Shown here: positions 32,961 through 45,451 of the stretch, piece by piece
Layout of the letters: each line of letters opens with the position of its first letter
Position numbering within the stretch: the stretch's first letter is position 1
NCBI RefSeq assembly: GCF_040869045.1
Contig: NC_090319.1
Location: 48,828,779 to 48,892,778 of the forward strand
DNA: 64,000 nucleotides
Source of the DNA: Eurosta solidaginis
Lineage: Eukaryota; Arthropoda; Insecta; Diptera; Tephritidae
Reading direction: 5' to 3'
Program-made: the position numbers and the translations under genes
The notes under the pieces: generated by a model
Seen by the model: only the letters and a program-made list of their open reading frames with translations
Told to the model about the DNA's origin: nothing
Database searches by the model: none

Positions 32961-33831
32961 ATTTTTTTCATCTATAAAAATACCCACGAGTATGGGTGAA
33001 GGTAGGTCAGCTGGGACATATCCCCCAATATCCCAGCAAGACTAATTACAACCAGAGAGCGTCACGTATCTGGAGGCCACCGTTATAAGACACACTAACG
33101 TAGTGCCATTCATCCCATGAGCACGGTTCGGACGACACTCGGAATTACGGGTTTTATCGAGTTGTCCTCTCTAGATCCGCCATATTTGCAAAGCTTGGCC
33201 ACCTTATTCAGGGTGTGACTCTTCGCCACGTATGGTCGGTCTTGAACTAAAAAATAGCACCTGTTTATAGGAAAACTTGGTCCAGGGGAAACGGAGTACG
33301 GATGGGAGAAGGGAGAAGAAGGGAAATCTGGTTGAAGGGAGGAGAAACATGTCGCCGCTCGCATTCGCCGCCGAAGCGTTACCAGGTGTCACCGCGAGGA
33401 GGCTCCACCCCAATGTGGGGGGAGGGTGCAAGCACATACGAGACGACGTTTTGGGATGACGCCTGTGCAAGGCGAGACATCCCCATCAAAGACACCCAAA
33501 CTACTGCGCCAAATACTCAGCGCCTACTAAACTCAAGAGATCACATAAGAATAACCTATTTAAAGATATATTAGGAAAATAGAGGCGATATGCCCACAAT
33601 CGACCTTCAGACAACTTCTTCACTGTTTGCGCAATGTTGCAGAAAGCGGAAGCTTGCTTTACACGCCGGATATAAAATCATCGATTAAAATTAAAACAAT
33701 TACCGAGCCCGTTCTAATAATTCCTTTTGTTATAAAACTCTAACTAGTACCAACAGAAACTAAAGTGTAGAAGAACTATGTTGGATTAATTACGGGCAAT
33801 CTGCCATATATTCTGTAAAGGGCCTCTTTTT
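32961..33831. other. Possible LINE 5' sequence with a duplicated segment, otherwise unassigned
   Basis: A segment at about 33149-33183 (TTTATCGAGTTGTCCTCTC, then TAGATC and GCCAT) repeats that at 32299-32333. The end of the ORF1-like region is therefore present twice in the same orientation. No intact gene is seen. Confidence 0.4.
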
Positions 33832-34385
33832 TTATTGGACGTTGGGGTAACGCACTATTCTCAAGTGTCCCAATGAAACCAGGCTAATCCTGTTCATGTG
33901 TCCGCACCCCATGGGACCGCCGTTAGGCATAACGTCACGGGGGGAAGGGCGACTACTTCGTATGCTCATTTCTCTGCGCTCTCTTTCAGATGCATCAATT
34001 TCGTCATAACTATAAAGGTCATCTTGCTCACACATTCCACTTCGTCGTGAAAACGAGGGCAGTGAAACACTACATGTCCTGCGCTTTCCAATTCGGAGGG
34101 ACAGTGTATCCTCCGCTATCCCACGTTTATGTAGATACCCTTCAAGCCGCCGTCCGCACCCAATATCTGTGTGAGGTGATATTTTAGTTCGCCGTGTTTT
34201 CGCTCGCACCACTCCGCTATATTCCGAACTAACATGAAGGTCCAGCGCCTTTTTCTCGATTCTTCCCACCGTTCTTGCCACCTAACTATTGTTCGTGACC
34301 TTGCGCTTTTATTAGCATCTGTAAAGGACCTTGCTAGATTATTACATATGGTTGCCAGCAAATAAGGGCTGTATGGGGACTGTCT
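33832..34385 (-). mobile_element. R1-type LINE, C-terminal end
   Basis: The minus strand reads TIVRWQERWEESRKRRWTF, then VRNIAEWCERKHGELKYHLTQ, GADGGLKGYLHKRG (across one frameshift) and VVFHCPRF. These are the W-Q-x-x-W, H-G-E and CCHC-like tail features of R1/RT LINE C-termini. The RT itself is absent and the ends are unclear. Confidence 0.7.
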
Positions 34386-35055
34386 CCTTTTGATTTGATA
34401 AATTTAAAAAAGGATTTTTTGTTGAAACTAATTAATTTTACTTTGCTGTACAAACTTTGTTTCGTTTGGTCTGCAGGCCGTCACTGTATTAAATCTGCCA
34501 CTGTTGTTTTTTTTGTCAAGCATGTATTCAACATTGCGAAGCGCCATCAATGAAGGTGAAATTGTAATTTCACCGTTTAGCTTTGGTTTGCGCCAATGTT
34601 ACAAAATATTCGGAATCAAAGCTTATTCGGTTTGAGTACACACTGAAGCTTTTTTAAGCTTTCTTAATACAGAAAAAAAACACCAACCTACATTGCTAGG
34701 GTCGCCCTTAATAAATGGATTTCTTTTTACAGAGCGTGTAGAATTTCGAGGAAAATTTTGATTTTTTTAATGCAATCAATCGATGTAGATATTGGAGAAG
34801 CATGTAAAGTCATTTTGAACACTCAATTAAATGTTTATGATATTGGACACTTCAACAGGTAAATCATGGAAAATTAGTGAAAATTGGGATCCTCGAACAC
34901 CGGCCAGGTCAACCACAACACCCACTTTGACTGCTAACTATGAATATGGATAATTATAAATATTTTTTTAATTTGAGGATGTTCAAAAGTAGATTCTAAT
35001 ATAAAGAGGCTTATGGCCTTTTTCCAGTGCCTCTTGAAGTGTAAATTGTTTTTCC
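34386..35055. other. Unassigned AT-rich sequence
   Basis: No recognisable domain or repeat terminus. Confidence 0.35.
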
Positions 35056-35640
35056 AGTTGTATCGGTAACGTAGATCTGACAATTATGAAATGCTTCAAG
35101 AGCAGGCAGGCGGCACATGGCACGTCATTGCAGCACCGACCCCAATAGTTCGAAAAAAGGGTGTTCGTAAACGCAGAGCTGAAGGAGATGGACAAATCTC
35201 CAAGTGCATTAAATCGTTAAACTAAAGCGAGTCAGCCTTAGAGGGGGAGAGCTGGCTCCTTCAGTTGAATGCCCCATAATATCTGTCTCACAAATCGATA
35301 GAAGGTCGAGCAATCTTACTGTAGGCGAATGGGCTACGGAACTGAACGTTTACTGAGTATAGATACGGGCGCATCGTATTCCATCATTCGATCTTATGTA
35401 ATTAACAATAATAATAACAATACAATAAGCCCACTGCAGCAAGATTGCATACGGCTACTAGCGAAGATACCCAGGTCTTGGGCGAAGTAGCATGTGAAAT
35501 GACAATTGGAAATGTCACACCGCCCTGCAATTTTATACTGGCCGAGATTATTATGGATAACATAATTGAGGGGGACTTTTTGATCGCCCAAGGCATGTAA
35601 GTCAACATGCCAAGCAAGACACGGTGGTAGACATTGTAAG
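35056..35640 (+). mobile_element. Gag-end/protease relic of the SAP-gag gypsy family
   Basis: The + strand parallels the minus strand of 43440-42950: a decayed zinc knuckle (MKCFK near 35088), KRRAEGD near 35175, then CPIISVSQIDRRSSNLTVG and LSIDTGASYSIIR (protease active site DTGA at about 35360). Stops, a short AAT/TAA-repeat insertion near 35405 and small indels are present. Only this internal piece remains; no LTR is adjacent. Confidence 0.75.
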
Positions 35641-35689
35641 TGAAGTACACTAATAATTTCAATTGTGAACAAGTGTAAGCGAACATTCT

Positions 35690-36925
35690 AGCCTACGACC
35701 CTTTTAAACATTGCTTTATATATAAAAGTTGGATTAGTATTTAGCCGATCCCGTCCATTTTACTCTAAATAATTTCCTGCTATAAGAAAATTATGTGCAC
35801 CCAGTCTTAGTACCATCAGTTAATTTTTCTGTGAGTTATGGCTCCCGAAAAATAGAAAATTGCTTGGTAAAAAAGGATCGGTGCCCCGCCCATTTTCAAA
35901 AATTTTAAATTTTTGCTTTTTATTATTAAAATTTCACTTGATAAATGAAACGCCATTGATATAAATCTCCTTTTTGCAAAGATATAGCTTATTTTATGCA
36001 TCCATGACCTTTTTAAAAAATTTCTATGTATAAAGGGGCGTGGTTTTTAGCCGACTTCGTAAATTTTTTTTTTGAAATATTCTTTATAGTAGAGGCAAAC
36101 TCTCTGTCGAATTTTGTTATGATAGATTTAACGGCTTTTATTTATGATTAATATTTGTAAAATTAATTTTACCACAAGTGGGCGGTGCCACTCCCATTTT
36201 CTAAAAGTTTTTTCACATTTTTGTCAAGAGTCTCAATGTCAGTCCAACTATCCAATTTCAGCATTCTAGGTGTACTATTTACTTGATGATCAGATTTTTT
36301 ATGTTTTCCAAAATGTTATATATTAAAAAGCGGGTGTGGTTATCGTACTATTTCGCTCATTTTCAATACTAATCTATTGTGGCTACAGATAAGCCGAATT
36401 TGGTGAAGATATCGGCGGCCACCGTGGTGTGATGGTAGCGTGCTCCGCCTGCCACACCGTATGCCCTGGGTTCGCACCCCGGGCAAAGAAACATCAAAAT
36501 TTTAGAAATAAGGTTTTTCAATTAGAAGAAAATTTTTCTAAGCGGGGTCGTCCCTCGGCAGTGTTTGGCAAGCGCTCCGAGTGTATTTCTGCCATGAAAA
36601 GCTCTTAGTGAAAACTGATCTGCCTTGCAGATGCCGTTCGGAGTCGGCATAAAACATGTAGATCCCGTCCGGCGAATTTGTAGGGAAAATCAAGAGGAGC
36701 ACGACGCAAACTGGAAGAGAAGCTCGGCCTTAGATCTCTTCGGAGGTTATCGCGCCTTATATTTATTTTTATTTATTTATTTACATCTCAATATTTGCTC
36801 AAGTTATCGTGTTAACGGACGGATAGACGGACGGACATGGCTTAATCTAAATTTTTTTCGATACTGATGATTTTGATATGTGGAAGTCTATTTCTATCTC
36901 GATTAATTTATATGTACAACCAACC
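35690..36925 (-). mobile_element. DINE-1-like element, 3' end missing, with SINE insertion
   Basis: It contains the family blocks GCCCCGCCCATTTTC, AAGTGGGCGGTGCCACTCCC and GTTAACGGACGG with ACGGACGGACATGGC, and ends near TATGTACAACC. Its subfamily matches the copies at 3889 and 61390 (conserved TTCTAGGTGTACTATTTAC block). A SINE sits between GAAGATATC and ATCTCAATATTTGC. Confidence 0.68.
36414..36785 (+). mobile_element. Complete tRNA-derived SINE
   Basis: The head GGCGGCCACCGTGGTGTGAT carries an A-box-like TGATGGTAGCGTGC and a B-box GGGTTCGCACCCC, the internal pol III promoter of tRNA-derived SINEs. The body has TTTCTGCCATGAAAAGC, GATGCCGTTCGGAGTCGGC and CTTCGGAGGTTATCGCGCC. The tail is (TTATTTA)n-like. 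Length is about 370 bp. Three further copies lie at 9285, 26118 and 50978. Confidence 0.85.
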
Positions 36926-37300
36926 TCTCCAGTTTAGGGAACAAGAAAAAGCCACAGGGGTTCAGATCTGGGGAATACGGTGGCTGCGGCATTATTAGTG
37001 TGTCGTTTTTGGCCAAAAGGTCGCGTCGAAATTGAGAAATTTTGGTACGAATTTCGCGGCAACCCGTATCATGCCCAAATCATTGATAAAAATCGAATGG
37101 CGTGAGCCAGTCGATATATCTAGGTCCTCAGCAACTTCTCTAACGGTGATTTGACGGCCTTCTGAGAACATTTTGTACCACCGATAAACGGTGCTTCGGT
37201 CTAAGGCAGCTTCTCCCCCGTTGCCACAGTCAACATTCGGAATGCATCCGCCCACTTAATTTCGTTTTTCACGTAAACCTGGACACAGGTTCTTTGATCA
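36926..37300 (-). pseudogene. Internally deleted mariner transposase
   Basis: On the minus strand the N-terminal HTH part reads EAALDRSTVYRWYKMFSEGR, followed directly by ITVREVAEDLDISTGSRHS and AAKFVPKFLNFD. It then jumps to FLAKNDTLIMPQPPYSPDLN and FFLFPKLERL, the segment holding the third catalytic Asp of mariner. The middle of the catalytic domain is missing, and EGR runs into ITVRE, a second deletion. It is a dead, internally deleted copy. Confidence 0.82.
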
Positions 37301-37420
37301 ATTTTTTTTTTTTTTTTTTTTTTTGAATAGGTAAAGATTGAAGAAGGTGTCACCAATTAAGTGAACATTTAAAATGGCCGAGCTTGTCGGCATAAGTGAG
37401 AGACATGAGTACCAACCTAA
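37301..37420. other. T-rich spacer between mariner relic and TIR element
   Basis: A T run of about 25 bases at 37300-37324, then unassigned sequence. Confidence 0.4.
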
Positions 37421-38999
37421 GGCAAGGTGCACACAGGGCTACCCGTCATAGACGCGTATTAGACGCTGCAGGCGAAATCTGTACGCTAGATGTCGAACAC
37501 GTGTACTTGAATGGAGAGCTGCACACGAGGCGTTAGCTGCATGAAAGCAACAAAGCATGAATGCTTCATGTGGCTAAGCGTACAGCAATGCTGGTCGCTG
37601 AGCGTACGTACGCTTGAAAAAAAGGAAGAACAAGATGTTTGTTCACATTTTTATACTCAGCTGAGCAGAGCTCACAGAGATATTAACTTTGTTCGCATAA
37701 CGGTAATCCTAATGGCATAATCTAATCGAAATAGATATAGACTTCTATATATCAAAATGATCTTGGTGAAAAAAGAAATTCATTTAGCCATGTCCATCCG
37801 TCCGTCTGTAAACACGATAACTTGAGTAAATTTTGAGTTGTCTTGATGAAATTTGGCATGTAGGTTCCTGGGCACTCATCACAGATCACTATTTAAAATG
37901 AACGAAATCGGACTACAACCACGCCCACTTTTTCTATATCGAAAATTTCGAAAAACCGAAAAAGTGCGATAATTCATTACCAAAGACGGATAAAGCGATG
38001 AAACTTGGTAGGTGCGTTTACCTTATGACGCAAAATAGAAAATTAGAAAAATTTTGGACAATGGGCGTGGCACGCCCACTTTTAAAAGAAGGTAATTTAA
38101 AAGTTTTGCAAGCTGTAATTTGGCAGTCGTTGAAGATATCATGATGAAATTTGGTAGGCGCGTTACTCCTATTACTATATGTTTGCTAAATAAAAAATCG
38201 GATGACGAACACGCCCACTTTACAGTATAAAAGTAAATTATGTCAACATTCAACTCCAGTAATGATATGGTGCAACAAAATACAAAGATAAAAGAAAATT
38301 ACAAAATGGGCGTATCTCCGCCCTTTTTCATTTAATTCATCTAGAATACCTTTAAAGCCATAAGTCAAACAAGAATTTACCAATCCTTGTAAAATTTGGT
38401 AGGGACATAGATTCTATGACGATAACTGTTTTCTGTGAAAATGGGCGAAATCGGTTGAAGCCACGCCCAGTTATTATACACAGTCGACCGTCTGTCCTTC
38501 CGCTCGGCCGTTAACACGATAACTTGCGCAAAAGACGATATATCTTAACTAAACTTAGTTCACGTACTTATCTGAAGTCACTTTATCTCGGTATAAAATA
38601 TAGCCGAAATCCGACTATGACCACGCCCCCTTTCCAATATCGAAAATTACGAAAAATGAAAAAAGTGCCATAATTCTGTACCAAATATGAAAAAAGAGAT
38701 GAAACATGGTAATTGGATTGGTTTTTTGACGCAAAATATAACTTTAGAAAAAACTTTGTAAAATGGGTGTGACACCTACCACATTAGGTAGAAGAAAATG
38801 AAAAAGTTCTGCAGGGCGAAATCGAAATCCCTTGGAATCTTGGCAGGAATACTGTTCGTGGTATGACATATATAAATAAATTTGCGGTACTCGACAGAAG
38901 ATGTTCTGGGTCACCCTGGTCCACATTTTGGTCGATATCTCGAAAACGCCTTCAAATATACAACTAAGGGCTACTCCCTTTTGAAACCCTCATTAATAC

Positions 39000-39714
39000 T
39001 GTAACAAAATTGCTTGCAAATCCTCTTATTTGCAACCCTCTGCTAAGTTCGTATCGTTAAACTGTTGAATAAATAAATCCAATATTGAATAATTGAAAAA
39101 TGGCCTTTATTACAGTACTTCACAATAACACTTATACTTTGCAACGAATAGCAAGCTTAATAACCAAAGTGATTGATAGCTCAAATGAAACTCTACTATT
39201 CAAAATAATTCTGCTATAGCTCGCTAGATAGCGCTTAATCGAAATCTCAAATCAAACTGAATTACTTCTTACTCGCTTGCCCCGCTTTTATAGTTTACGC
39301 TGCATACTTCTAGGCTCTTCGATTTCCAGAACTGAGACTAGTTGTTTCGGCTACAAAATCGCCAGCCAAAACTACGTGCACAAATTATTGCCCTCTCTTG
39401 TGACCACTGAGATAAGATATATGCATGTGTTTGTGCATTGCCGCTCCGCTGCTCGTATACGTACATATGTGTAGACGCAATTATTTATTCGTTTATGTAG
39501 ATACATAAAGATTGAATTATTGATGTGAATGTTTGTAGTTTACAGTCTCTCGCGCGCACATAGGCGTATAAGTAAATGCATCTGTGTGTGACATCTCTCT
39601 GGGCTGCCTTATATATGTGTATACTTGATTTGATTATTAACGTAAATACTGCTTGGCATGGCCTTAGCATCGCCTTAGTGATGGGATAACTTAGTGATGG
39701 TAATATCCGTGACA
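39000..39714 (-). repeat. 3' LTR of the SAP-gag gypsy element
   Basis: Matches the 5' LTR with single-base changes near the ends (for example AACAAAATT versus AACGAAATT) and a 4-base-scale difference near 39325. TATAAAAG lies at 39285-39292. Confidence 0.93.
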
Positions 39715-39726
39715 CTTTCCTCCACC

Positions 39727-40555
39727 TAAGTCTGATCGTCCCGATCAGACAAATCTCTCGATCTAAACGTTGCCAGCCTTTCCAAATGGACCACTTTCAT
39801 TTTGGTTCGTGGTTTACCGATGGTTTGTATGCGGTACACTACATCGTTGATCCGTTTTACAACTTTGTATGGGCCTTCCCAATTACACTGCAATTTCGGG
39901 GACAAACCTTTTTTACGTTGTGGGTTCTATAACAGCACCAAATCTCCTTCCTGAAAACCTTCTGAATTAATTGCTTTATCGTATCTGGCTTTCATCTTGT
40001 CACTCATAATCTTTGTTCTTTGCCTTATCAGATCATGTATTTCTCTTAGCTCTTCTTCCAAATCACTAGTGGATTTCCTGACATTTCTCTCCGCATTGGC
40101 ATCTATCCCAAACTTCAAATCAGCTGGCAGTCTAAGGTCATTGCCAAAAATTACTTTTGCAGGGGTTTGACCCGTTGTCTCATGCACTGCTGATCGGTAA
40201 GCCATCAAAAATAATGGTATGCGGGTATCCCATTCTTTATGGTACTTGTCTACTACTTTCCTTAAGTGCTCCTCCAATGTTCTATTGAATCGTTCTACCA
40301 TACCATCGGATTGAGGATGCAATGCAGTTGTCCGTGTTTTTCGAATGCCCAATGACTTACACATTTCCTGGAACACAGCTGATTCGAAATTCCTGCCTTG
40401 GTCAGAATGTAACTCCATTGGTACACCATACCTTGCAACCCATTCCTTTTTAACCACTTCTGCTACTGTTTCTGCTTCTTGGTTTGGGATTGGGTATACC
40501 TCTGGCCATTTACTGAAATAATCCATAACCACCAGTACGTATTTGTTTCCGCGGT
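39727..40555 (-). pseudogene. Integrase catalytic core and GPY/F C-terminus of Pol
   Basis: It contains VVMDYFSKWPEVYP, ELHSDQGRNFES (second catalytic Asp) and HPQSDGMVERFNRTLEEHL (catalytic Glu). A TAG at 39927-39929 stops the frame after EGDLVLL. The same frame continues with LQCNWEGPYKVVKRI, the GPY/F module of Ty3/gypsy integrases, and ends just before the polypurine tract. Confidence 0.9.
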
Positions 40556-42747
40556 ACTAGTAGGAAATGGACCTGCGACATCCATGGCGATCCTTTCAAA
40601 TGGCGCACCTGAGTTATATTGCTTCATCTGGCCATGACTTCGTGTTCTGGGCCCTTTCGCTCTGCTGCAAACCTCGCAGTCCGCAATCCACTCAGTGACC
40701 GACTGACGGCAACCAACCCAATAGAATCTCTGTTTAATCTTCTCGAGCGTCTTCGTGATTCCAAGATGACCTTCGCTTGGACCATTATGCAGCTCGCTGA
40801 GCACGTCAGGAATCCTCTTCCTGGAAACAACTATCAGTTTATTCTTGTATTTACCATCCTCACTCTCCCATAGTCGATGAAGGTAATCGGATATCAATTC
40901 TAAACTGTTCCACTGTGCCCAATATGACTTCGCAATGGGACTCTCTGCTGACATCTCTTCTCTGTTTGGTCTTTCATTTCGTTCGAGCCCTTGCATAACA
41001 CGTGACAGATCTGCATCTTCTAGCTGGCACTTTCTTAGCTGTTCCTTGTCCCATTCATCTGTACATGTTATATTCATTAGCCGGACATCTATAATGTCTT
41101 CTTTAGCCTCGGCTTTTGAACAGTGCTTGCATTCCAAACTACATGGTCTTCGTGACATTGCATCAGAATTTCCATGGGTACTACCTTTTCGATGCTCAAT
41201 GGAAAAGTCGTAGCTTTGTAGTCGCCCGATCCACCGTGCCAATTGTCCTTCCGGATTACGGAACTGCAGAAGCCATTTCAACGCTGCATGATCTGTCCTG
41301 ACACGGAATCGCTGGCCGTAGAGGTATTTGTGAAAATGTTTAATGCAGTCTATCAAAGCCAACAGCTCTCTCCGCGTAACACAGTAGTTCCTCTCTGGTT
41401 TTCCAATCGAACGGCTGTAATATGCAACTAGCTTCTCCTGCCCATCGACCAGTTGTGATAAAACGCCTCCTATAGCATATCCACTCGCATCTGTATCCAG
41501 AATAAATGTTGCTCCTGGAATCGGATATGCTAACATTGGGGCAGTGCACAAACGCTCCTTCAATGTTTGGAAAGCCACTTCTTGCTCCTTCTTCCATTCA
41601 AAAGCTTTGTTTTTTCTTGTAAGCTCATGGAGGCTATGGGCTACGCTGGAAAAATTTGGTACAAATCGGCGGTAATATGTGCACAGCCCAAGAAAACTTC
41701 TCAATTCATGTAGGTTCTGTGGTCTTGGCCAATCCTTTACAGCCTCTATTTTTTCGTTCGCAGTGCAGATGCCCTCTGTCGTTACCTTGTGACCCAAATA
41801 ATTGACTTCCTTTTTAAACAGCGCACACTTTTTGGGACTTAACTTCAGACCAGCGCAAGCTATTCTCTTGAAAACTTCCTCCAAGTTCTTAAGATGTTTA
41901 TCAAAGTTCTTGCCCAATACGATGATGTCGTCCAGGTACACCAAGCATGTTTTCCAATGTAGTCCTTTCAGTACCTGGTCCATGAGTCTCTCAAAAGTAG
42001 CTGGTGTATTACAAAGTCCAAAAGGCATCACTGTAAATTGCCAAAGACCATCACCGACACTGAAGGCTGTTTTCTCTTTATCTTCCTCCTTCACCTCCAC
42101 TTGCCAGTAGCCGCTTTTCAAGTCCAGCGTGGAAAACCATTTCGTACCAGATAGCGAGTCCAGAGTGTCGTCAATTCTTGGCAATGGGTAGCTATCCTTT
42201 TTCGTTACGTCATTCAACTTCCGGTAGTCCACGCAAAACCTCATTTTTCCATCCTTCTTTTTTACAAGTACTACCGGTGAGCTCCATGAACTAGCTGATG
42301 GTTCGATGACGCCGCTGTTGCTCATTTCTTGAACGATTTGACTCACAACTTCCCGCTTCGCTAGTGGAACACTACGTGGAGCTTGCCGGATCGGCCTCGC
42401 ATCTCCAGTGTCAATTTGGTGTTTCACAACTTTGGTGCGGCCTGGTTTAGAATCATCCTGGTCAAATATGTTCGCGTACTTTAGGAGCAGTTGTTTTGCC
42501 TTACTCTGATAGGGGTCCTCTAGCCCATGCGTCCATGCCGTGATATCATTTGAAAGATCAGTATTACTAGATGAAACGTATTCCTGGAGCTGTTCACAGT
42601 TAATAACTACTTCGGCCTCTTGGCATCTTCCCAAAATAGCTCCTTTGGTCAAATTGAATGGTGACTTGAACTCATTGAGTACTCTTACCGGAATACCTCC
42701 ATCTTGTTTTGTCATAGCCAGGGTTTTTCCTACAAGTATGTTCAGTG
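40541..42747 (-). pseudogene. Reverse transcriptase, RNase H and integrase N-terminus of Pol
   Basis: RT motifs include VVLVKKKDGKMRFCVDYRKL, FSTLDLKSGYWQVEV and the catalytic VYLDDIIVLGKN. RNase H has FILDTDASGYAIGGVLSQ, YCVTRRELLAL and VRTDHAALKWLL. The integrase zinc module is HLGITKTLEKIKQRFYW with DCEVCSRAK, followed by FERIAMDVAGPFP, the first catalytic Asp. A one-base loss near 40550 throws the frame out, so the rest of integrase is in the next frame. Confidence 0.93.
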
Positions 42748-43330
42748 CTATTTATTTGCTGCTTCGACAACCCACAATTTGTTTGTCCCACAATCTCCAT
42801 CTACCTTTGCCCAGATGACTGCTTCTGATTTTGGTGGTATTTGCTGACTCTCTTCCACCAGCACTCGTTTACTGCTGTAGCCTCTCTCGTAGCCGAAATT
42901 AAGTAGCACATCCATGTTCTTATATCGCATCGTCTTGCTTTGCATATCGATCTTGATGCCTTGGTTGATTAAGAAGTCCACTCCAATTATGATTTCATCA
43001 ACAATACCTGCCAATATAAAATTGTGAAGCACCGTGACGTTCCCAATTGCTACTTCACATTCTACTTCTCCAATTACCTGGGTGTCCTCTCCCGTGGCTG
43101 TACGTAATCTTTCTCCAAGCAATGGTCTTATCTTCTTGTTGACTAAATCCGCTCGAATGATGGAATGAGATGCACCCGTATCTACAGTTAGTAACTGTTC
43201 CTTTCCGTCCACATGTCCTCCAACAGTAAGATTGCTTGACCTTCTTCCAATTTGCGAGATAGGGATTATGGGGCATTTAATTGAGGGAGCCAGCTGTCGC
43301 CACTTTCGGCTGACTCGCTTTAGTTTAACG
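42748..43330 (-). pseudogene. Aspartic protease part of Pol
   Basis: This frame is -1 relative to Gag and open from within the Gag end. It carries the active site LLTVDTGASHSIIR (about 43190-43150) and the flap/second motif IIIGVDFLINQG. It ends at TAG 42748-42750, where one base has been lost or gained relative to the RT frame. The active-site Asp-Thr-Gly is intact. Confidence 0.85.
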
Positions 43331-44687
43331 ATTGAGTGGATTTGGAGATTTGCTCGTCTCCTTCAGCTCTGCGTTTACGGCCACCCACATTGTTGGAACT
43401 ATTGGAATTGCTACTGCAATGACGTGCAATGTGACCTGGGTTACCGCACTTGAAACATTTCATAACTCCGGCATTTTTCTGTTGTGATCCCTTCAGAGCT
43501 TCCAAAATTGTATCTACCGACTCCGGCCTTTCTACTTCCACACGATGAGCTTTGTATGCTGGTTTACTCAATAATGACGCCGTTTCCTGGGTCAATGCAT
43601 GGGATACCGTTTCAGAAAATGTTGGCTTTGGGTTCGCGTATGTGGCTCGCTTCGTTTCGACGTCCCGTATGCCATTTATAAAGCTCTCAATCTTCACTCT
43701 TTCCGTGTATTCCACGGGTGCATCCGCATTTGCAAGATGAGCCAATCTTTCAATGACCGAAGCAAACTCCTGCAAAGTCTCGTTAGCTTTTTGGTAGCGG
43801 TTTTGCAATTCTATTTGAAATATCTGTTTCCTGTGTTCGCTTCCGTATCGCCGTTCTACAGCAGCCATCAATGCGTCATAACTGTTCCGTTCGTACTCTG
43901 GAATAGTCTGTAAGATTTCGGCAGCTGGTCCTTTCAATGCTACGAAAAGTGCGGCAACTTTATCTTCCACATTCCAGTTGTTCACTGCTGCGGTCTTCTC
44001 AAACTGTAGCTTAAAGACCTGGAAAGGAACAGAACCGTCAAAGGATGGTGTTTTTACCTTTGGATTACGCGCTGAAACTGCTGGACGATTTAATTGTAAC
44101 TGCTGAATCCGATCTTTCAAAGCATCCATCTCAGCTTCCATTTTATCTTGTCGTTCACTAAAACCCTCCAACTGCGATGATATACGATCCTCTTGCGCTT
44201 TCAACTGCTGAGCCAACTGAGATATCATATATGTCCTCTGTTCTTCCAGTTGCGATGCCATATATGTCTTCTGTTCTTCCAGTTGAGATGACATTTCTGC
44301 CATACGCGTTTCTTGTGCTTCAATTTTCGATGTAATCTGTGTCGACATTTCTGACATACGCGTTTCTTGTGCTTCAATTTTCGATGTTAATCGTGTCTCT
44401 TGGGATTCCATCTGTGATGACATTGTCGATGGTTGAGCAGATATTGCAGCCAAAATCATGTTCAAGTCTGTGCTCGTAACTGTCTGCGATGTTTCGTTTT
44501 TCTCTTAAATTTTTGTTACTTCCTCGCCATCAAGATGAAAGTCATACTCTTCCACATCAATTCCTTCCGCTTCCATTGCCTCTCGTAGCCGTGCCTGAAG
44601 TTCAAGTTTAACGCCGCTTGTATTCAATCCACGGCTCTCCAACTCCTCCTTTAGTTGCTGGATCTTCAATTCACTGAACTTTGCCAT
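43320..44687 (-). pseudogene. Gag with N-terminal SAP domain, coiled coil and zinc knuckle
   Basis: The frame from 44687 reads MAKFSELKIQQLKEELESRG, then KLELQARLREAME, a SAP DNA-binding helix pair (residues about 5-40). A TAA at 44505-44507 interrupts; the same frame continues from 44504. Next come heptad-like repeats with SKIEAQETRM and SQLEEQ (44420-44130, coiled coil), the capsid region (FKLQFEKTAAVNNW, GSEHRKQIFQIELQNR), one CCHC knuckle CFKCGNPGHIARHC (about 43460-43420) and a basic KRRAEGDEQ tail. Total length would be about 455 residues. Pol follows in the -1 frame, overlapping the end of Gag. Confidence 0.88.
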
Positions 44688-44738
44688 GTCCTTGTTGTCC
44701 TCTGGAATTTATTCAACAATTCCTCTTCTGACACCAAT

Positions 44739-45451
44739 TGTAACGAAATTGCTTGCAAATCCTCTTATTTGCAACCCTCTGCTAAGTTCGTATCGCTAAA
44801 CTGTTGAATAAATAACTCCAATATTGAATAATTGAAAAATGGCCTTTATTACAGTACTTCACAATAACACTTATACTTTGCAACGAATAGCAAGCTTAAT
44901 AACCAAACTGATTGATAGCTCAAATGAAACTCTACTATTCAAAATAATTCTGCTATAGCTCGCTAGATAGCGCTTAATCGAAATCTCAAATCAAACTGAA
45001 TTACTTCTTACTCGCTTGCCCCGCTTTTATAGTTTACGCTGCATACTTCTAGGCTCTTCGATTTCCAGAACTTACTAGTTGTTTCGGCTACAAAATCGCC
45101 AGCCACAACTACGTGCACAAATTATTGCCCTCTCTTGTGACCACTGAGATAAGATATATGCATGTGTTTGTGCATTGCCGCTCCGCTGCTCGTATACGTA
45201 CATATGTGTAGACGCAATTATTTATTCGTTTATGTAGATACATAAAGATTGAATTATTGATGTAAATGTTTGTAGTTTACAGTCTCTCGCGCGCACATAG
45301 GCGTATAAGTAAATGCATCTGTGAGTGACATCTCTCTGGGCTGCCTTATATATGTGTATACTTGATTTGATTATTAACGTAAATACTGCTTGGCATGGCC
45401 TTAGCATCGCCTTAGTGATGGGATAACTTAGTGATGGTAATATCCGTGACA
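44739..45451 (-). repeat. 5' LTR of the SAP-gag gypsy element
   Basis: In element orientation it starts TGTCACGGATATTACC and ends AATTTCGTTACA. The promoter candidate TATAAAAG lies at 45024-45031 and a poly(A) signal AATAAAGGCC near 44845. Related LTRs occur at 8518, 12687 and 14424. Confidence 0.93.

Larger units (their letters stand above)
39000..45451 (-). mobile_element. Full-length Ty3/gypsy element with SAP-domain Gag
   Basis: LTRs lie at 39000-39714 and 44739-45451 (715 and 713 bp, about eight differences seen, roughly 1 percent). The target duplication is ATAC (38996-38999 and 45452-45455), supported by the uninterrupted host repeat near 20435. A primer-binding-site candidate TTGGTGTCAGAAG follows the 5' LTR, and a polypurine tract AGGTGGAGGAAAG precedes the 3' LTR. 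Gag and Pol are in different frames. Four lesions are visible: a stop after the SAP domain, two pol frameshifts and a stop near the integrase end. No envelope frame was found. Confidence 0.95.

Noticed and set aside
33110..33574. Overlapping frames of 84-90 residues on both strands
   Set aside because: No domain, heavy overlap between strands, and position next to a LINE ORF1-like region. They look like chance frames in GC-richer DNA.
36414..36490. Candidate tRNA gene
   Set aside because: A and B boxes are present but the sequence does not fold as a full tRNA, and it recurs with the same 3' body and tail, so it is a SINE head.
39000..45451. Envelope gene of an infectious gypsy-type element
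   Set aside because: There is no frame between the integrase end and the 3' LTR; pol runs directly into the polypurine tract.
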